In this document: positions 36,912 to 49,100 of the stretch, in pieces
Position numbering within the stretch: position 1 is the first letter of the stretch
How the letters are laid out: the number at the start of each line of letters is the position of its first letter
NCBI GenBank assembly: GCA_964036295.1
Contig: OZ038466.1
Span: forward strand, 5,202,501-5,266,500
DNA length: 64,000 bases
DNA from: Plumapathes pennacea
Lineage: Eukaryota > Cnidaria > Anthozoa > Antipatharia > Myriopathidae
Direction: 5' to 3'
Position numbers and translations under genes: made by a program
The notes under the pieces: generated by a model
Seen by the model: the letters and a program-made list of their open reading frames with translations, nothing else
Database searches by the model: none
Told to the model about the DNA's origin: nothing

Positions 36912-39900
36912 TCAGCGAGAAGTGCTATTCCACATTCCATTATGGGTATGATAATAGTGAAGAAGGCCCGGTTGCTTCAGCTGAAAGATTTCTAGTCGAG
37001 AGCCCAAGATACGGTCAACTAGGTCCCAGTCCTCTCCTCCCCATTTTGTTGTGAAGTCTTTCATGTTCATTCCTTTAAGAGAAAGGTCACGATAAATATA
37101 TGCACATACCTCTGGTTCAACTGCTTATTTAACAGTGAAAAGTAGGTTTGAGGCCAAGATTATTTGGTGGCATTGAGTGTGATAATGGAAATTTTATATC
37201 AGATACACACATATATTATGAACGTGGAAGTTGATATACAATTTAAATGGGCCTCTCATCCACGAATGATCCTTTGACAAAATTTGCGATCCGCCATTCA
37301 AAGAGCTCCCTAAAACCCGTAAGCTATTGGCAATTCAATGTATTCTACTCGCAGCTTGAGAAGAAAATTAGTTAACTTCCTATCTCGTCATTGATTTGCT
37401 GTTTTTCCGTGTTGGCCAAAATAAACCTTTGAACTTTTACATATTTCGGAACATCGGATTGGCTCAGAGAATCCCTTTAACAGTAAGCTCTATTAAAAGT
37501 TAAGCAAACCTTCACACCCACAATACACACACACACACACACACACACGTTGATAAACCCTGGTTATCACAAGGAGTCCTTAATTTGCAGTGAAAACAGG
37601 TTCGACGCAATAGCATGCACAAACACAAGTACAGTAGGATCGTTCTTTCGTTGCGCTTGTGCTTGCGTCTCCCGTTTTCACGGACGCACATTTCTTTTCC
37701 TTGTGCCGCTCGTGAAAACCAGGCGTTATAATAATATGTATATATGCTTTGTTGTATATAATAGTACATTTGACTGGCCTGACTATTTTAATACAATTAA
37801 TAGTGCTATGTAGATATCTGCATGTTTTTGCGTTATTCACATTCAAATACCTTAATTTCTAAACTTTACTTTATTACTGTTGGTGGTAAAAAAGACAAAA
37901 CAATATTTCCCACCTCCAAAGCGATCCCAGTCGGACTTGTACACGGCCATTATTCCGAAACCATTGGTTTGCCAGAATCCGTCGGGATTATCGCGGAAGC
38001 GGCCGCAATCAAGACGACCCACAACTGGGGAGTAAGCCATCTTTCCTTGAATCGTATGCTGAGTAAATTAATTAATTTTAGAAACACATGCTCCTCTGTA
38101 ACGAAACAATGACAGTTGTGTAAATACTTGAACAAAAATAAATACATAAACTTGATCATCGATTACAATGGGCTTTTATCAAATTTGATCGATTGCATAT
38201 TATCAACTGCGTGCGCAGACTTTTGCCAAGATCTTTTCTTTGCTGGCGAACGCTGTTTTCTTTCAATTTTTCTCTGGCGCAAGAAACCTTGGCCCATTTA
38301 CCACAGTATACATATTACCTTTCTTACGCTTTCCAGGAGATTAAGGGGGACGTCAATGTGCAAATCAAACAAGAACACAATGTCACGAGGACTGGGCACT
38401 GTCTTGGCCGCTTCCTGTATTGCTAGCGTCTTGTGAAATGGTCCTGATTTCTTGATCAAAGTGATCTTTTGGCCAATAGGACTGGACTTAATCATTCTAG
38501 CCACATCCACGTCATCACTGGCAAAGTCTATGACGATCACAGTAAAGTTGTCGTCCCGTGTTTTGTCGTAAAGTAGGGTTATCTCTGAGATGAAGTGATG
38601 CAGCCACCCGCCTTGGTTCTTGACAGGTAGAATGAAGTAGATGTGCGCATTTCTATGCCAGTTGTAGCCCTCAGGGAAACATAACTCATTTCCTCCTCTT
38701 TCCAAGAAGACATACCTTGACAAGCGCACGGGGGCGTTAGAATGAGCCCGTAGTCCTAACTGAAGTTCCAGAAGGAAGCGGTCTCCTTTCTCTTTATCAA
38801 TTGTTCGCTCAATTCTGATTATTTTCTGTAGTGAGTATTTTCTAAAAAATGAAAAAAAAAAAAAAAGGTAATTGATCACGTGTAGAGAAGTAGTATGCAC
38901 ACATAACACAACTACCTAATTTGAGTGGCTGAAAAAATGAGCTGGAAAAAGACGAGTTTACTGGAAAAACTACGCATTGTGAAGAAGTTTTGTGCTTCGA
39001 TGTTCTGTACCTTGGATCGCTTAACCCTTTCACCCCAAGAATGATCAACTTTAATTATCTCTCTCAGTTTTATAAGCAGAAATATACCATACAGTGAGGA
39101 GAACTTGGCTTTTGATATCTTCCTCAGCTGACTAAACTATAAATTCTCACTTGGGAGATTCGGTATTTTGCAGAAAAAAAGCAATCGTTCTGGGACACCT
39201 GTTTCGTAATTTTCTAGCCTGTTCCAGGCTCTCAGATACTGGAAAAAGGCGCAGAGAAAAGGCGCGATGAGCTGGGGTGGAGGCGCTGGAGGGCTGGGGC
39301 GAGGGAGGGTGGAGGTGGGGAGAGCCTGCAGTAATTACTCATGCCCCCTGGGGGGCGATGAGTCTAGCAATGCAGGTCGTTAATATTTTTTTTTTTCCTC
39401 CGTCGAGAATCTGCACACGGTAGTTGGTTGTTCGCGATCACGTGATTGTGATGACCTACTTGTTATTGGCGAGCAAATTTGAAGAGAGAGAAAGACAAGT
39501 GTCAATGTCTGTATGGTTTTCCTTGTGATAGCTAATATGTGCCTTCAACTTTACTAGTCTGCTCCGCTTCAGAAGCAATAATATTGATGCGCCGTCATGA
39601 ACTGAATCTGGCAGTCCCAGTCGCTCGAAGGATTATGTTGAAATTATCTTGCTTTGCAATATTCTTTCTGTCGTAAATGAAGTGTCTGAGAATGTATAAA
39701 CAAGTTTCACTCGGCCGTACGTGATTCGCGTCGTTTTAACATCATGATACATACGCAAAAATTCCAACATCTGCTTCAGAGATAGGCATAAACAAGCAAT
39801 ATTAAAGAGAGTGGCACTGAGAAAAGCTATTTGTTGTTGCTGTTAGGGTCTTCGTTTTCCGGGTCATAGGTATTCGTTTTCGTTACAACCCGGCAGTGTC

Positions 39901-42900
39901 AAGACGAGAACTCCAGTGGAGATGACGCAGCAACTTCACCCACTGTACAGTCGGTTGATAGGTGTGAGTCACCAGTTTTATGGGATGTGGACACTACAGA
40001 TAGCGGCCGAAAGTGATACCGGGCATCATGTTCTAAAAGCATTCCAACATGAGATAAGGCTATTTCCCCAGTCAATCCCATTACAAAATGACAACACAGT
40101 TCCTCCACAAAACATGTTAGCCTGCGTAGCTGGCGGTCTCATTCGATGCGGTTGAACGGTGTTCACGGGCGCCATTTTGTACTGATGGCAGAAGGGAGAC
40201 TGAGGTCAAGTGACAAAATTACGGGGCGGGGGGAGGGGGGTGGGGGCGGGGGAAAAGACCGCCTGCCCGAAGACTGTGGGTTTTCGATATCCGCCCACTT
40301 GTGACAGGCCAGTAAGCAATGGGCTGTCAGTTGTCAAATTTGCTGACACCATCTGATACATGATATGTGTTTTTCACAGCAAACTTTCCATGGCGAGCTG
40401 ATTTACGAAAATACTGTATACTAAAATTACGAATCCAAAACGAAAGACATCATAAGTCGTTCGGGTCACATGAAGACGGATTTCGCTCCAGTCACATGGC
40501 TTCGGCAGCTCTTGCTTTTGTTCGTTTGTAAAATCACACCTTCGCCAACCCGCTGTGGTTTATCAAGACCCGACTACAGCTCGACAACAGGAAAGGGAAA
40601 CGAATGAACGCTTTACAACTTGTACGAGACTCTCACAAGAGCAAAGGAGTGAGAGCGTTTTATCGCGAACTTACGGCGTCATGCGTTGGAATATCGGAAA
40701 CTGTCATCCACATCATAATCTACGAACACATCAAGGACGCTTTCTCGGCAAAGCAGTACACCGACTGTGGCGTATTTGTAAAACAGACGCGAAACCGTTT
40801 CCAGTTAACCTGCCCGTTTAAATGCTCCTTGGCAAGCACGAACAAAGTAAAAATTAGGCTTTTTTCAAAGCCAACGGCAAAATGGCGGCAACATCCTTCC
40901 TAGACAACAAATCTTTTACGGCGGTTTCCTGTTCTTTTTTCAGGACGATCTCACGGTCGCAACCTCTTAGATTTAACTTTTTCAAAGCTTCTTCCACAAA
41001 ATCCGCCATCTCTTGTGCGTTTCTCTCGCGCCGCTCACTTGATTGACAGTTTATTATTCTCAGCCAATCAGAATGCTGCGTGCACTGGTGTACGCAGCCA
41101 GTCGAAAACTCACAGTCTTCGGGCAGGCGGTCTTTTCCCCCGCCCCGTAATTTTGTCACTTGACCTCAGTCTCCCTTCTGCCATCAGTACAAAATGGCGC
41201 CCGTGAACACCGTTCAACCGCATCGAATGAGACCGCCAGCTACGCAGGCTAAAAACATGTCGGCTTGGAAATTCACTCAACAAGGTTGCCAGGTTATATA
41301 TAGCAAGCGTCACACCAGTATTGTCACGTGCATTGGAAAGCAAGTTCAAAATGCTCCCGGCAAAAACGATCACTCAAGACAAAAGCAAATCACTCATTGA
41401 AAATATTATTCCTTATGAAACATCATACCCGGCATGAGTACACTGGCACTGCCAGTCTAGTTCTATTCAGAACCCTGTTCCGGTATACCAGCTCCTGGTA
41501 TACCCTCTGATTGGTCAATTTTTGTCACATGCCAATCATATGATATTTGATATGTAAATTATCCATACTCTTTTCGCACGTGAAACATGGATGTAAACAG
41601 TGCAATCGCGAAATGTTTACGGGATTTCTCGCACATTAATTCTCTCAAAAAAGAGCAAGAGACAAGCCTGAAACATTTAGTCGCTGTGATTAATTCGGCT
41701 CAGTTCAGAGTCGCTGTGATTTTATTCGGCTCAGTTCAGAGCCGCTGTGATTTAATTCGACTGAGTTCAGAGTCGCTGTGTTTTAAATCAGCTGAGTTCA
41801 GACCTGCTGTGATTTAATTCAACTGAGTTCAGGCCCGCTGTGATTTAATTCACGACCAATTTAACTGAGTTTAGAGCCGCTGTGATTTAACGGTCCAACA
41901 TTTCAGCATTTGCGATTCAACATTTACACTTTTTCGTTCAGCAGAATTCAGTTGCTCTCCAAATAGAGTTGTTTCATTTCACAGGCTCCTTGTCCCGCTG
42001 AAACGACTCCTCTGCGGTTCTGCTCCTTCTAGTGGAAAAAGGCATTATAGTAACAGTAATGTCCCTGTTTAGAAATTGTCTGATCAAATTTTGCGCTAGT
42101 TTATAAGTGCCTCGTCGTCGAGACATGAACAGAAATGATTTTCTCAATGAACGGCAGTGTTGCGGTACATAATAAGAATAGTTAAATAATTAAAGAGGAA
42201 AGGCGATAGTTTCCGCGTCGTGCATAATATCAAACATAAATAGAGTTTTATTATATTAAAAATGGACTGCTAAAAATATTATGAATAAATTTCACGGCTC
42301 TTTCTTACCTGGGATATCGTTTCTCCAGTGGTTCCATGAACTTGGAAACAACGAAACGGACCTTGGGTTCATCCACGAGTTCATTTCCTGATGACCACGA
42401 CGAAGAGTGAAGTAAAGTATTGAAAGATGTGTTATCATTAGGAAACACAGAAGATGGTTGAACCAAATACACGCCTTCATATCGCTTTAGTGTTCTGTTA
42501 ACGATGAAACTCGGTTCATATGAACAACTTGGCAAAACTCTGCCGATATCGCTGCCGTCTTTTAAGTTAAGATCCTCCCAACTTCTATGTTCGACGTCAC
42601 GCTTCGTTTGGCTTGGGATTTTCTCGCGTTGCATATTTAAATAATAATTATTGTCGCTGCTATCATTGAAGAAAGGAGATAAATGCATTCTCCGAATGAT
42701 TTCGAACAATCTCGAAGCTGGAGGCTTCCAAGAGACAACGATATGACCATCTCCCACACCTTGCTTGTGAAAGGCTTCGATGTAGTAAAATGTGTTCGAT
42801 TCCAAGCGAAGTCTTCTCGAAATCTGAGAGGGGTACTTGCTGTAATCGCCGAACGTTGTCCAACCTGAGGAGTTGGGCGAAGAAACGCTTGCTATAAGTC

Positions 42901-43390
42901 TTGCGTTTGCGGGGCTCTCGTTAGAACTCAGCCACAGTTCAGATGTATCGTCCGAGGAGATCGCGAATTTATAGTAGCCTGAAAGCGCCGGTTTGACAAA
43001 ACCGAAAATTCGAAGGCCATACTGTACGCCTTTCGCCGCCGATATAAAATCCAGTATGTAAAGTCTCTGGTGCGGAAATATTGGAAACAGTGGCGTCTGT
43101 CGCAGTCGATGAACTTGAGTTCCACACAAATCCAACCAAATGTGGACGTTGAGTCCGCCTGATGAATGATTTAAATATCGAAGGAAACCAGGATCGCTTT
43201 GAGGCTCAACTGCCATCTGCGATATGATTTCCAGTTCGCGCAAATGAGCCACCGGTGCGGTCCAGTAGAACAAGATATATATTAAAAACCCAACAGAGAA
43301 GTACGCTGGAATAGCCAGAAAACACAGAAACATTGAATGGAGTTTTCGGGAGCTTCGATGGGACACCATTATCATAACCACTTGCGACAA
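36912..43390 (-). CDS. B4GALNT3/4-like beta-1,4-N-acetylgalactosaminyltransferase, copy B
   Basis: Exons 43390-42309, 38841-38319, 38058-37914, 37072-36912 (1911 nt, 636 aa), same phases and same lengths for exons 2 and 3 (523 and 145 nt) as copies A and C. A cytosolic HRSSRKLHS tail precedes a signal-anchor helix (FLCFLAIPAYFSVGFLIYIL); the PA14 domain has GLNVHIWLDLCG and IFGFVKPALSGYYKFAISS. The catalytic exons keep DLHID and WGGEDWDLVDRIL. The last exon ends MWNSTSR, different from A and C. No disabling change seen, so it is probably an active Golgi GalNAc-transferase making LacdiNAc. Copies A and B are convergent. Intron 1 holds the mitochondrial-carrier-capturing element and a minisatellite; a tRNA-type SINE sits about 250 bases upstream of the start codon. 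Confidence 0.88.
37516..37548 (+). repeat. (CA)n microsatellite near copy B
   Basis: About 14 CA units in intron 2/3 territory of copy B (between exons 3 and 4). Confidence 0.85.
40541..40783 (+). pseudogene. SLC25A33/36-type mitochondrial carrier fragment
   Basis: One open frame reads NPLWFIKTRLQLD (the P-x-[DE]-x-x-[KR]-like carrier signature of the pyrimidine nucleotide carriers), then MNALQLVRDSHKSKGVRAFY, RELTASCVGISETVIH and IIYEHIKDAF, covering the second carrier repeat up to helix 4. There is no intron across it, while homologous animal genes normally have introns here, so it was probably captured through a processed copy or an intron-poor source. Both ends stop inside the protein fold, so it is not a functional transporter. 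Confidence 0.8.
40854..41009 (-). pseudogene. RecQ-like helicase N-terminal fragment
   Basis: From ATG at 41009: MADFVEEALKKLNLRG, then LKKEQETAVKDLLSRKDVAA, then ILP and loss of similarity exactly where the Walker A TGxGKS should begin. Same Q-motif layout as the fragments at 30221-30712 and 41587-41690. Captured inside the 40118-41251 element. Confidence 0.55.
41587..41694 (+). pseudogene. RecQ-like helicase N-terminal fragment outside the element
   Basis: MDVNSAIAKCLRDFSHINSL then KKEQETSLKHLV: the same Q-motif start as the captured fragments, on the other strand. The similarity ends where the minisatellite at 41683 begins. Only about 32 codons are recognisable, so the assignment rests on the LKKEQET motif. 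Confidence 0.45.
41683..41890 (+). repeat. minisatellite, about 32-bp unit, 6 copies
   Basis: Repeats of GTCGCTGTGATTTAATTCG-type unit with CAGTTCAGAG; unit edges vary by a few bases between copies. In copy B intron 1. Confidence 0.85.
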
Positions 43391-43639
43391 ATTTTAAATG
43401 GAAAAATTAATATTCAAAGTCTTGCGCGTGACAAAAAGCGCGACCGCATGTTTTCTATTCAAAATTCGCATTTTCTTATAATACCCTGGTCCCCAATGAT
43501 TTCTTTTCCCAGGCCGTTCTGAAAGCGCGAAAGAAAGGAAAAGAATCAACCCTGGAGTAGTTTTCTCGGCACAAGAAAATATTACAGACGTGAAATCACT
43601 CAAAAATCGCCCGGACTACACACAACCGATACAGAATAG

Positions 43640-43966
43640 ATAAAACAAACAAAACAAAACAAAACAAAAAACAAAAAAAAAAAAACGAAAAAAAAAACAA
43701 AAAACAAAAAACAAAAAACAACAACAACAACAACAACAACAACAAATACACAATATTTACTAAGAAATTCAGTTTGTAGCTAGCGGGGCCGTGCTGGTGG
43801 AAAACCTGTAGAAGGCAAACAGGTTCGGAACGGGAAGAACCGTTGGAGCTGCCTCCTCGGATAAAAAAACCTTCCTACTACTCCCGGCCTTGGGGATCGA
43901 ACCCACGACCTTCCGGGTTCAGAGTTTCATTACAGATTCTGGTCCACTACCCCAGACCGCAAGAAG
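43640..43966 (-). mobile_element. tRNA-derived SINE with GTT-rich tail, 5' of copy B
   Basis: On the minus strand the head (43966-43880) shows RNA polymerase III boxes: an A-box-like GGGGTAGTGGACC and a B box GGGTTCGATCCCC; a body of about 130 bases follows and the element ends in a long GTT/GTTTT tail (43745-43640). This is the structure of a tRNA-derived SINE. The source tRNA is not identifiable by eye. It lies about 250 bases upstream of the copy B start codon. Confidence 0.7.
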
Positions 43967-44592
43967 CAAGGTAAAAAAATGTAACAAGGTAAACAACCAG
44001 TATTTAATTTACAAAACTGATCAACAGCATAGAACGACAGGTGTCAAAACGTGTTGAAACAGGCGCTATTGTCCTGTGGCGCCTTTTTGTTAATACACCG
44101 CGAGCTTTTGTTATCCGTCATGAAATATTTTATTATGCGCTCGTGAGAATGGCCAGCTTTGATCCTTAATCCTCCCTGTTTCCTTTACTCGCCATGCAGT
44201 GATATACCTGGAGATTTATCAAAGAGAATCTGGCATATAATAGTATGACCAGAGAATTTCGACGATCTGCACGAAGGCTGACAATATGACGAAAGAATCA
44301 ATGGTGGCGTCCTGTTCCAGTAAAACATGTAACACGGACTTTCGAACGGGCTTGCATTCCCTTTCCATGAAGACCAAACTTGGAACTTTTTTTCCGAGTT
44401 TCTTTAACTCGGCATCTATGCTCGCTCTGTACCACCGGTGTTCACACCTAAGCTGCAAAACATCCAATTTGTTTTTTAACAACAATTATATGGCTGCACT
44501 TTTTTTGATGCTACTGTAGAAGGTGAATGAATGAATGCTATATTTAAACACGATAGTATAATGCAGCATGGCTGGTGGGGTCGTGTATTTAT

Positions 44593-44722
44593 ATTAAACT
44601 AGAAATACGATAATCGCAGATACCCCCGCCATTGATGGGACTTTTACTTTGGTAACTCCCAACAAGAGTAGCCTTTGTTTTACCGAAATGTTGACTCAAT
44701 CTTTTCTTCGAACTCAAGTGCT
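44593..44722 (-). repeat. dispersed repeat related to centre of foldback 20963-21619
   Basis: Reverse complement matches 21119-21250 (TTCGAAGAAAAGATTG, GGTAAAACAAAGGCT, ATCTGCGATTATCGTATTTC) with some small changes. Outside this piece I recognise nothing in 44000-44990. Confidence 0.75.
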
Positions 44723-44994
44723 ACACGCAAAGGAAGGAGAAAAAGAATGGTGTGTTATACTTTTGCGTTGAAAAAAGAATCGATTGCGTGACGAAGTACG
44801 TATTTCCCACGGTCGGCACGTCAAATTAATTTATACAGTCTGCCAAGCACGTTCTCAAAATTTAATACTCAAAGTTTGAAGTTGGTCGGCCGTCGTAGTA
44901 CGGGAAAAAAGGAACACTGATTTTCCAACTTTGAATTCATAGGCAGTACAATTAAATAGGCTTCCTGTGCGATTTGTTTTTACTCTGAACTGCA

Positions 44995-45480
44995 TTGCAC
45001 CAGACTCAGGCATGCATATTTAAGAGGCTCGAATTGTTTTGTATGTGAACCCACTCAAAACAGCAAGATTTTTCCCAGAATCAAAGCAAAACTTGAACAG
45101 TTTACTTCAAATTATACACGGGCTTCAGACCCAGTAATACTTCTAAGGGCTTGTGAACGATTCTCGCTGCAATCACCGCGTGTCAGATTACAGAAAAATA
45201 AGATATCTGACTAAATCATTCAAGACTCCAAGTTCCGATTGCTCTGAGCGAATACGGTAGCCGAAACTGGCGACAGAAGTGTAGTAAAACAATACTTCGA
45301 GGGAAAAGGATCAGCATACAGATTTTAATACATTCTTGAAGTGATCGAGTTGCAAGCTATACGGGATAGAATATATTTGTCACGGTGATTGTTCGATTTC
45401 CACTGACTAACCTTTGTTGCTTGTCCTTTCTAAATAAGTATCTGAGTTTAACACAAAACGGCGTCTGAAGCTCCCGATTT
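44995..45480. repeat. segment duplicated at 51280-51610 (copy C intron 1)
   Basis: AATCAAAGCAAAACTTGA, TTTACTTCAAA, CTAAGGGCTTGTGAACGATT and CAAGTTCCGATTGCTCTGAG recur in order at 51300-51600 with divergence. Located 5' of copy B and inside intron 1 of copy C, consistent with an old duplication spanning both genes. Confidence 0.65.
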
Positions 45481-45871
45481 GCTTTCAAGCGCTGTTCCCT
45501 TTGCGGAACCGTTTCTTCGGCACGCTTCCGTTCATGATGCTGTCGGTTATAACATGTTTGTCATCTTTTCTCTTGACGGATTTGGCGCTGTTCGATCGTT
45601 TCACGATTTCGCCTTGCCCGTGCCTGTTTCCTTCTCTTTTGAAGACGAGCTTCGCGAGATTGTTGTGTTTCAAGTTTTCCGGTTTTCAAGTTTTCCATTT
45701 TCGTGAACACAGCTACGACATACTGTAGTTGCTTCGTTCAATCTAATTTCTCTTATTGCGAGTAAAACTACAAGGCCACACGTGATCGATCCGGCCTTTG
45801 TTATTGGTTCTGCAGCGACGCGATAGGAACTGGGGACGAGGTCGCACGACAGACTGACAGACTGACAGACG

Positions 45872-45952
45872 AACATTAGATTTCGAGATGGCGACCCGCT
45901 TGGAGTCTCCGATAAGGCGATAATACTACTGCATTAGCGTCGTGAGTATTAG
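45872..45952 (+). repeat. dispersed repeat shared with 28797-28872
   Basis: Preceded by a short GACAGACTGACAGAC repeat; see 28797-28872 for the partner in copy A intron 1. Confidence 0.8.
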
Positions 45953-46143
45953 TCGTTAAAAAACTAATGCTAACTGTATGTAATTTAAGTATATTCTAGT
46001 ATGTAATTTAACTTTCAAGATGCTACAGGTGCAAAATGATGAAAGGTAACAATAGTAGTCACAATCCTGGATCACAGCCACCACCAAACCAGTCTCCACG
46101 CCCCGTTCCTCAGCTGGTGTTCGCTTCTAACGTGCAGCCTTGG

Positions 46144-49100
46144 CTATCTTTGATTCCACATTTTAGACTTGGAGTGGTAATAGTGCAGAAGGCCAGGTTG
46201 CTTGAGTTGCAAAATTTCCAGTTGCGCACTCAGAATTCGGTCCACTAGGTCCCAGTCCTCCCCACCCCATTTTGTGCTGAAATCTCTGACGTTCATTCCT
46301 GAAAATCAAACAGAAAAAGAGAAAGAGAATAAATCAGCTTCTCTCTACATTTGGAAACTAGATACATGTCCGTAGAAAAGGTTGAATAGAACAATGATCT
46401 AAATGACCAAGACGAATAAGTTGAACTGAACATGCATGGATCATTGCCACGTATTCTAATCGAGGATTTGCGAGACTATTAAATTTTCTTGTGGCATGCT
46501 TTGCAGCCTGCGTAGCTTGCGACCTCATTCGGGCAGATGGGAGACTGAAGGCGAGTGACAAAATTACGGGGCGGGGTCGAAAGACTGTTCAACCGCATCG
46601 AATGAGACCGCCAGCTACGTAGGCTACATACTTTGCAGATTTATGTGGCGTTTTCGTATAGCTGCGCGCAACGAGAGATCCTGTTCACATTCTACATATT
46701 AAAAAAAAATTTATATGAGGGTAAGAGTAATCGTGCTTTGAACAACTGGGCCCTTTGCACCAAATCGGCTGCATTCCTTTGACAAGGAATGGTCTATACT
46801 GATACTTTACCTACCTTCTATCGTACATAAATTTCTGGATAACTTTCGGAAACCAAAACAAAAGTAATTACTCAGCCAATTACAGAGGCTGTAAGACAAC
46901 ACTTTCAACCAAACAGAAGCCAAAAGTAATTTGCGTTTGTTTTACTTTAAAGAAGAATCTAAATATCGCCATCGCTGCTTGCTTGCTTGGTTGAGCAGAT
47001 CGCAATCGGGTTTTGCATTTGTTCCCGATTGGCCGAGAATGTTGCCAAACTTGTTTGGACTACTCAGAAAGCGTAACAAACGCAAAACCAAAGCAATCAC
47101 ACAATATTTTCGACAGTCATCCACAAAACTCTCCATAATCAAAGCAGCAAGGCAGGTGCAAGCTCGCGCATTTGTAAAAAGTACTTGTGCGGGAGTGGGT
47201 ATTTAATAGAACTGGCTCAAGGCCACATCGTAAAAATTGCTCAATTTTAGGTATGTGGAAGTTCGCATCCGTTTCCGCGGGCCTCTTCTTTTGCTCAACC
47301 GCGTATTCGATTTAGTCTCAGTTTTGAAAACCCTCATTTACGAGTCGGCAGAGGGTGAAAATTATGAAACTTAGACGCTCGAAATGGGAGAATTTAACAT
47401 TCTTCACCGAGTCCAAACCTTTGAACCGGAAGGAGACCTTCCGGAGTCGCACTGAAAAATGTCTATCCGTGACTTCATTATTCATGTCATGCACAGCTTA
47501 TGTTCAACATCTACATATTCATCAGAGGCCATGATACTCCAGCTTGGGCTGCATTCAAGCTAAATACATGCTTAAAGAAAACACGCCTTTCTTCTTTTGG
47601 CTGAGTTTCAAGTCGGATAAGTTTAAATGAAATCTGATAACTTGTTGACATTACTTGCGGTTTTGGTCAAATTCATTTTCAAATTCGTCTTCTTTCAGTT
47701 CTCTACAGCATTTTTTATTGCTGGCAAAAACTATGCGAAGCAAAGCAAATATAATCAAACGATAGAAATGTTTCGACAAGCTGAAGTCGCTCGATCGTGA
47801 TCAGGGCTGTCAGTGGTCACGGGTCTTTCAACTTTGACTTACGCTTGTCAAACCGAGAATTTACCAAAACCTCTGTGATAATGGTTCTGAAGTGCAACAG
47901 ATCTACTGGCAATTCAGGAATACAATGCTAACAATCAAAATAACTCCAGAAAAACGTCTTCCCATCTCTTCGTTTCTTCATGCGTATTCGCTGATGCTGA
48001 AATTTCAAAGGCAATTGTTGACACAGCATAACGGACTGACACGCTTAAAAATGCCACAGCAAAAACTACTTCGACGATCGCGTTTTCGATTTTGTTGCGT
48101 TGTCGGTAATATCGATACTGCCCAAATTGGGAACAGAACGACTTCCATATTTGGAATCCATTGTTGACAGCACCGGGACACATTCCAGTTGACTGGATTG
48201 CATGAAGCTTCGCTTTTCAGCACTTCGTGCTGAACGCGAGCTTAAAAATGGACGTCAAACGGCCGCTTCGAGATACGAATGGATACAAACTTTAGATACG
48301 ACATCAAGTAACACATGAAGATGTTACAACATTAAAACATGAACATCATCATAACACACAGAGAAATCATTGATATCCTTACATGCCAAAGATAACAAAT
48401 GCGCGCGATAAAGATATCAGTTTTTCAAACGGGAGAAATCCTGGTGTTTTATCGATATCCAAATAATAATGTAATTTATTAAAAGGTATGTGAAAGTATG
48501 CATCTACCTCCATGGTGGTCCCAGTCCGACTTGTACACGGCCATTATTCCGAAGCCATTCATTTGCCAGAATCCATCAGGATTATCGCGGAAGCTGCCGC
48601 ATTCAAGACGCCCCACAACCGGGGAGTACGCCATCTTTCCCTGAATCGTATGCTGAGTAAACGAATTTAAAAGCACATTCTGTGAGAATGTTATCTAATG
48701 TCTAGTGTCTTATGCGGCCTAAACATGAGAGCCACCCCGCGGCAATCCGCACAAGGCTTAGATATTCTGGCGAGCCACACGTGTGGCAGGCGAACGCTGT
48801 TTGCTTCCAAAAGAAATATTCTATATTTGGCATTTTGGTCACAGTATATTATCTTACCTTTCTTACGCTTTCCAGAAGATTAAGGGGGACGTCAATGTGC
48901 AAATCAAACAAGAACACAATGTCACGAGGACTGGGCACTGTCTTGGCCGCTTCCTGTATTGCTAGCGTCTTGTGAAATGGTCCTGATTTCCTGATCAAAG
49001 TGATCTTTTGGGCAATAAGACTGGACTTGATCATTTTAGCCACATCCACGTCATCACTGGCAAAGTCTACGACAATCACAACAAAGTTGTCGTCCCGTGT

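Larger units (their letters stand above)
40118..41251. mobile_element. 1.13-kb Pack-MULE-like element with captured gene fragments
   Basis: Inverted termini TAGCCTGCGTAGCTGGCGGT extending about 165 bp (interrupted on the left by a G-rich insertion at 40222-40252) and a perfect 9-bp target duplication AAAACATGT at 40109-40117 and 41252-41260. Inside are a mitochondrial carrier fragment (+) and a helicase 5' fragment (-), no transposase. The same termini occur in the 123-bp element at 46504-46626. Located in intron 1 of copy B. Confidence 0.88.

Noticed and set aside
40222-40252. G-quadruplex as a regulatory element
   Set aside because: It is an expanded G-tract in the left TIR of the transposon, absent from the right TIR, so more likely slippage than function.
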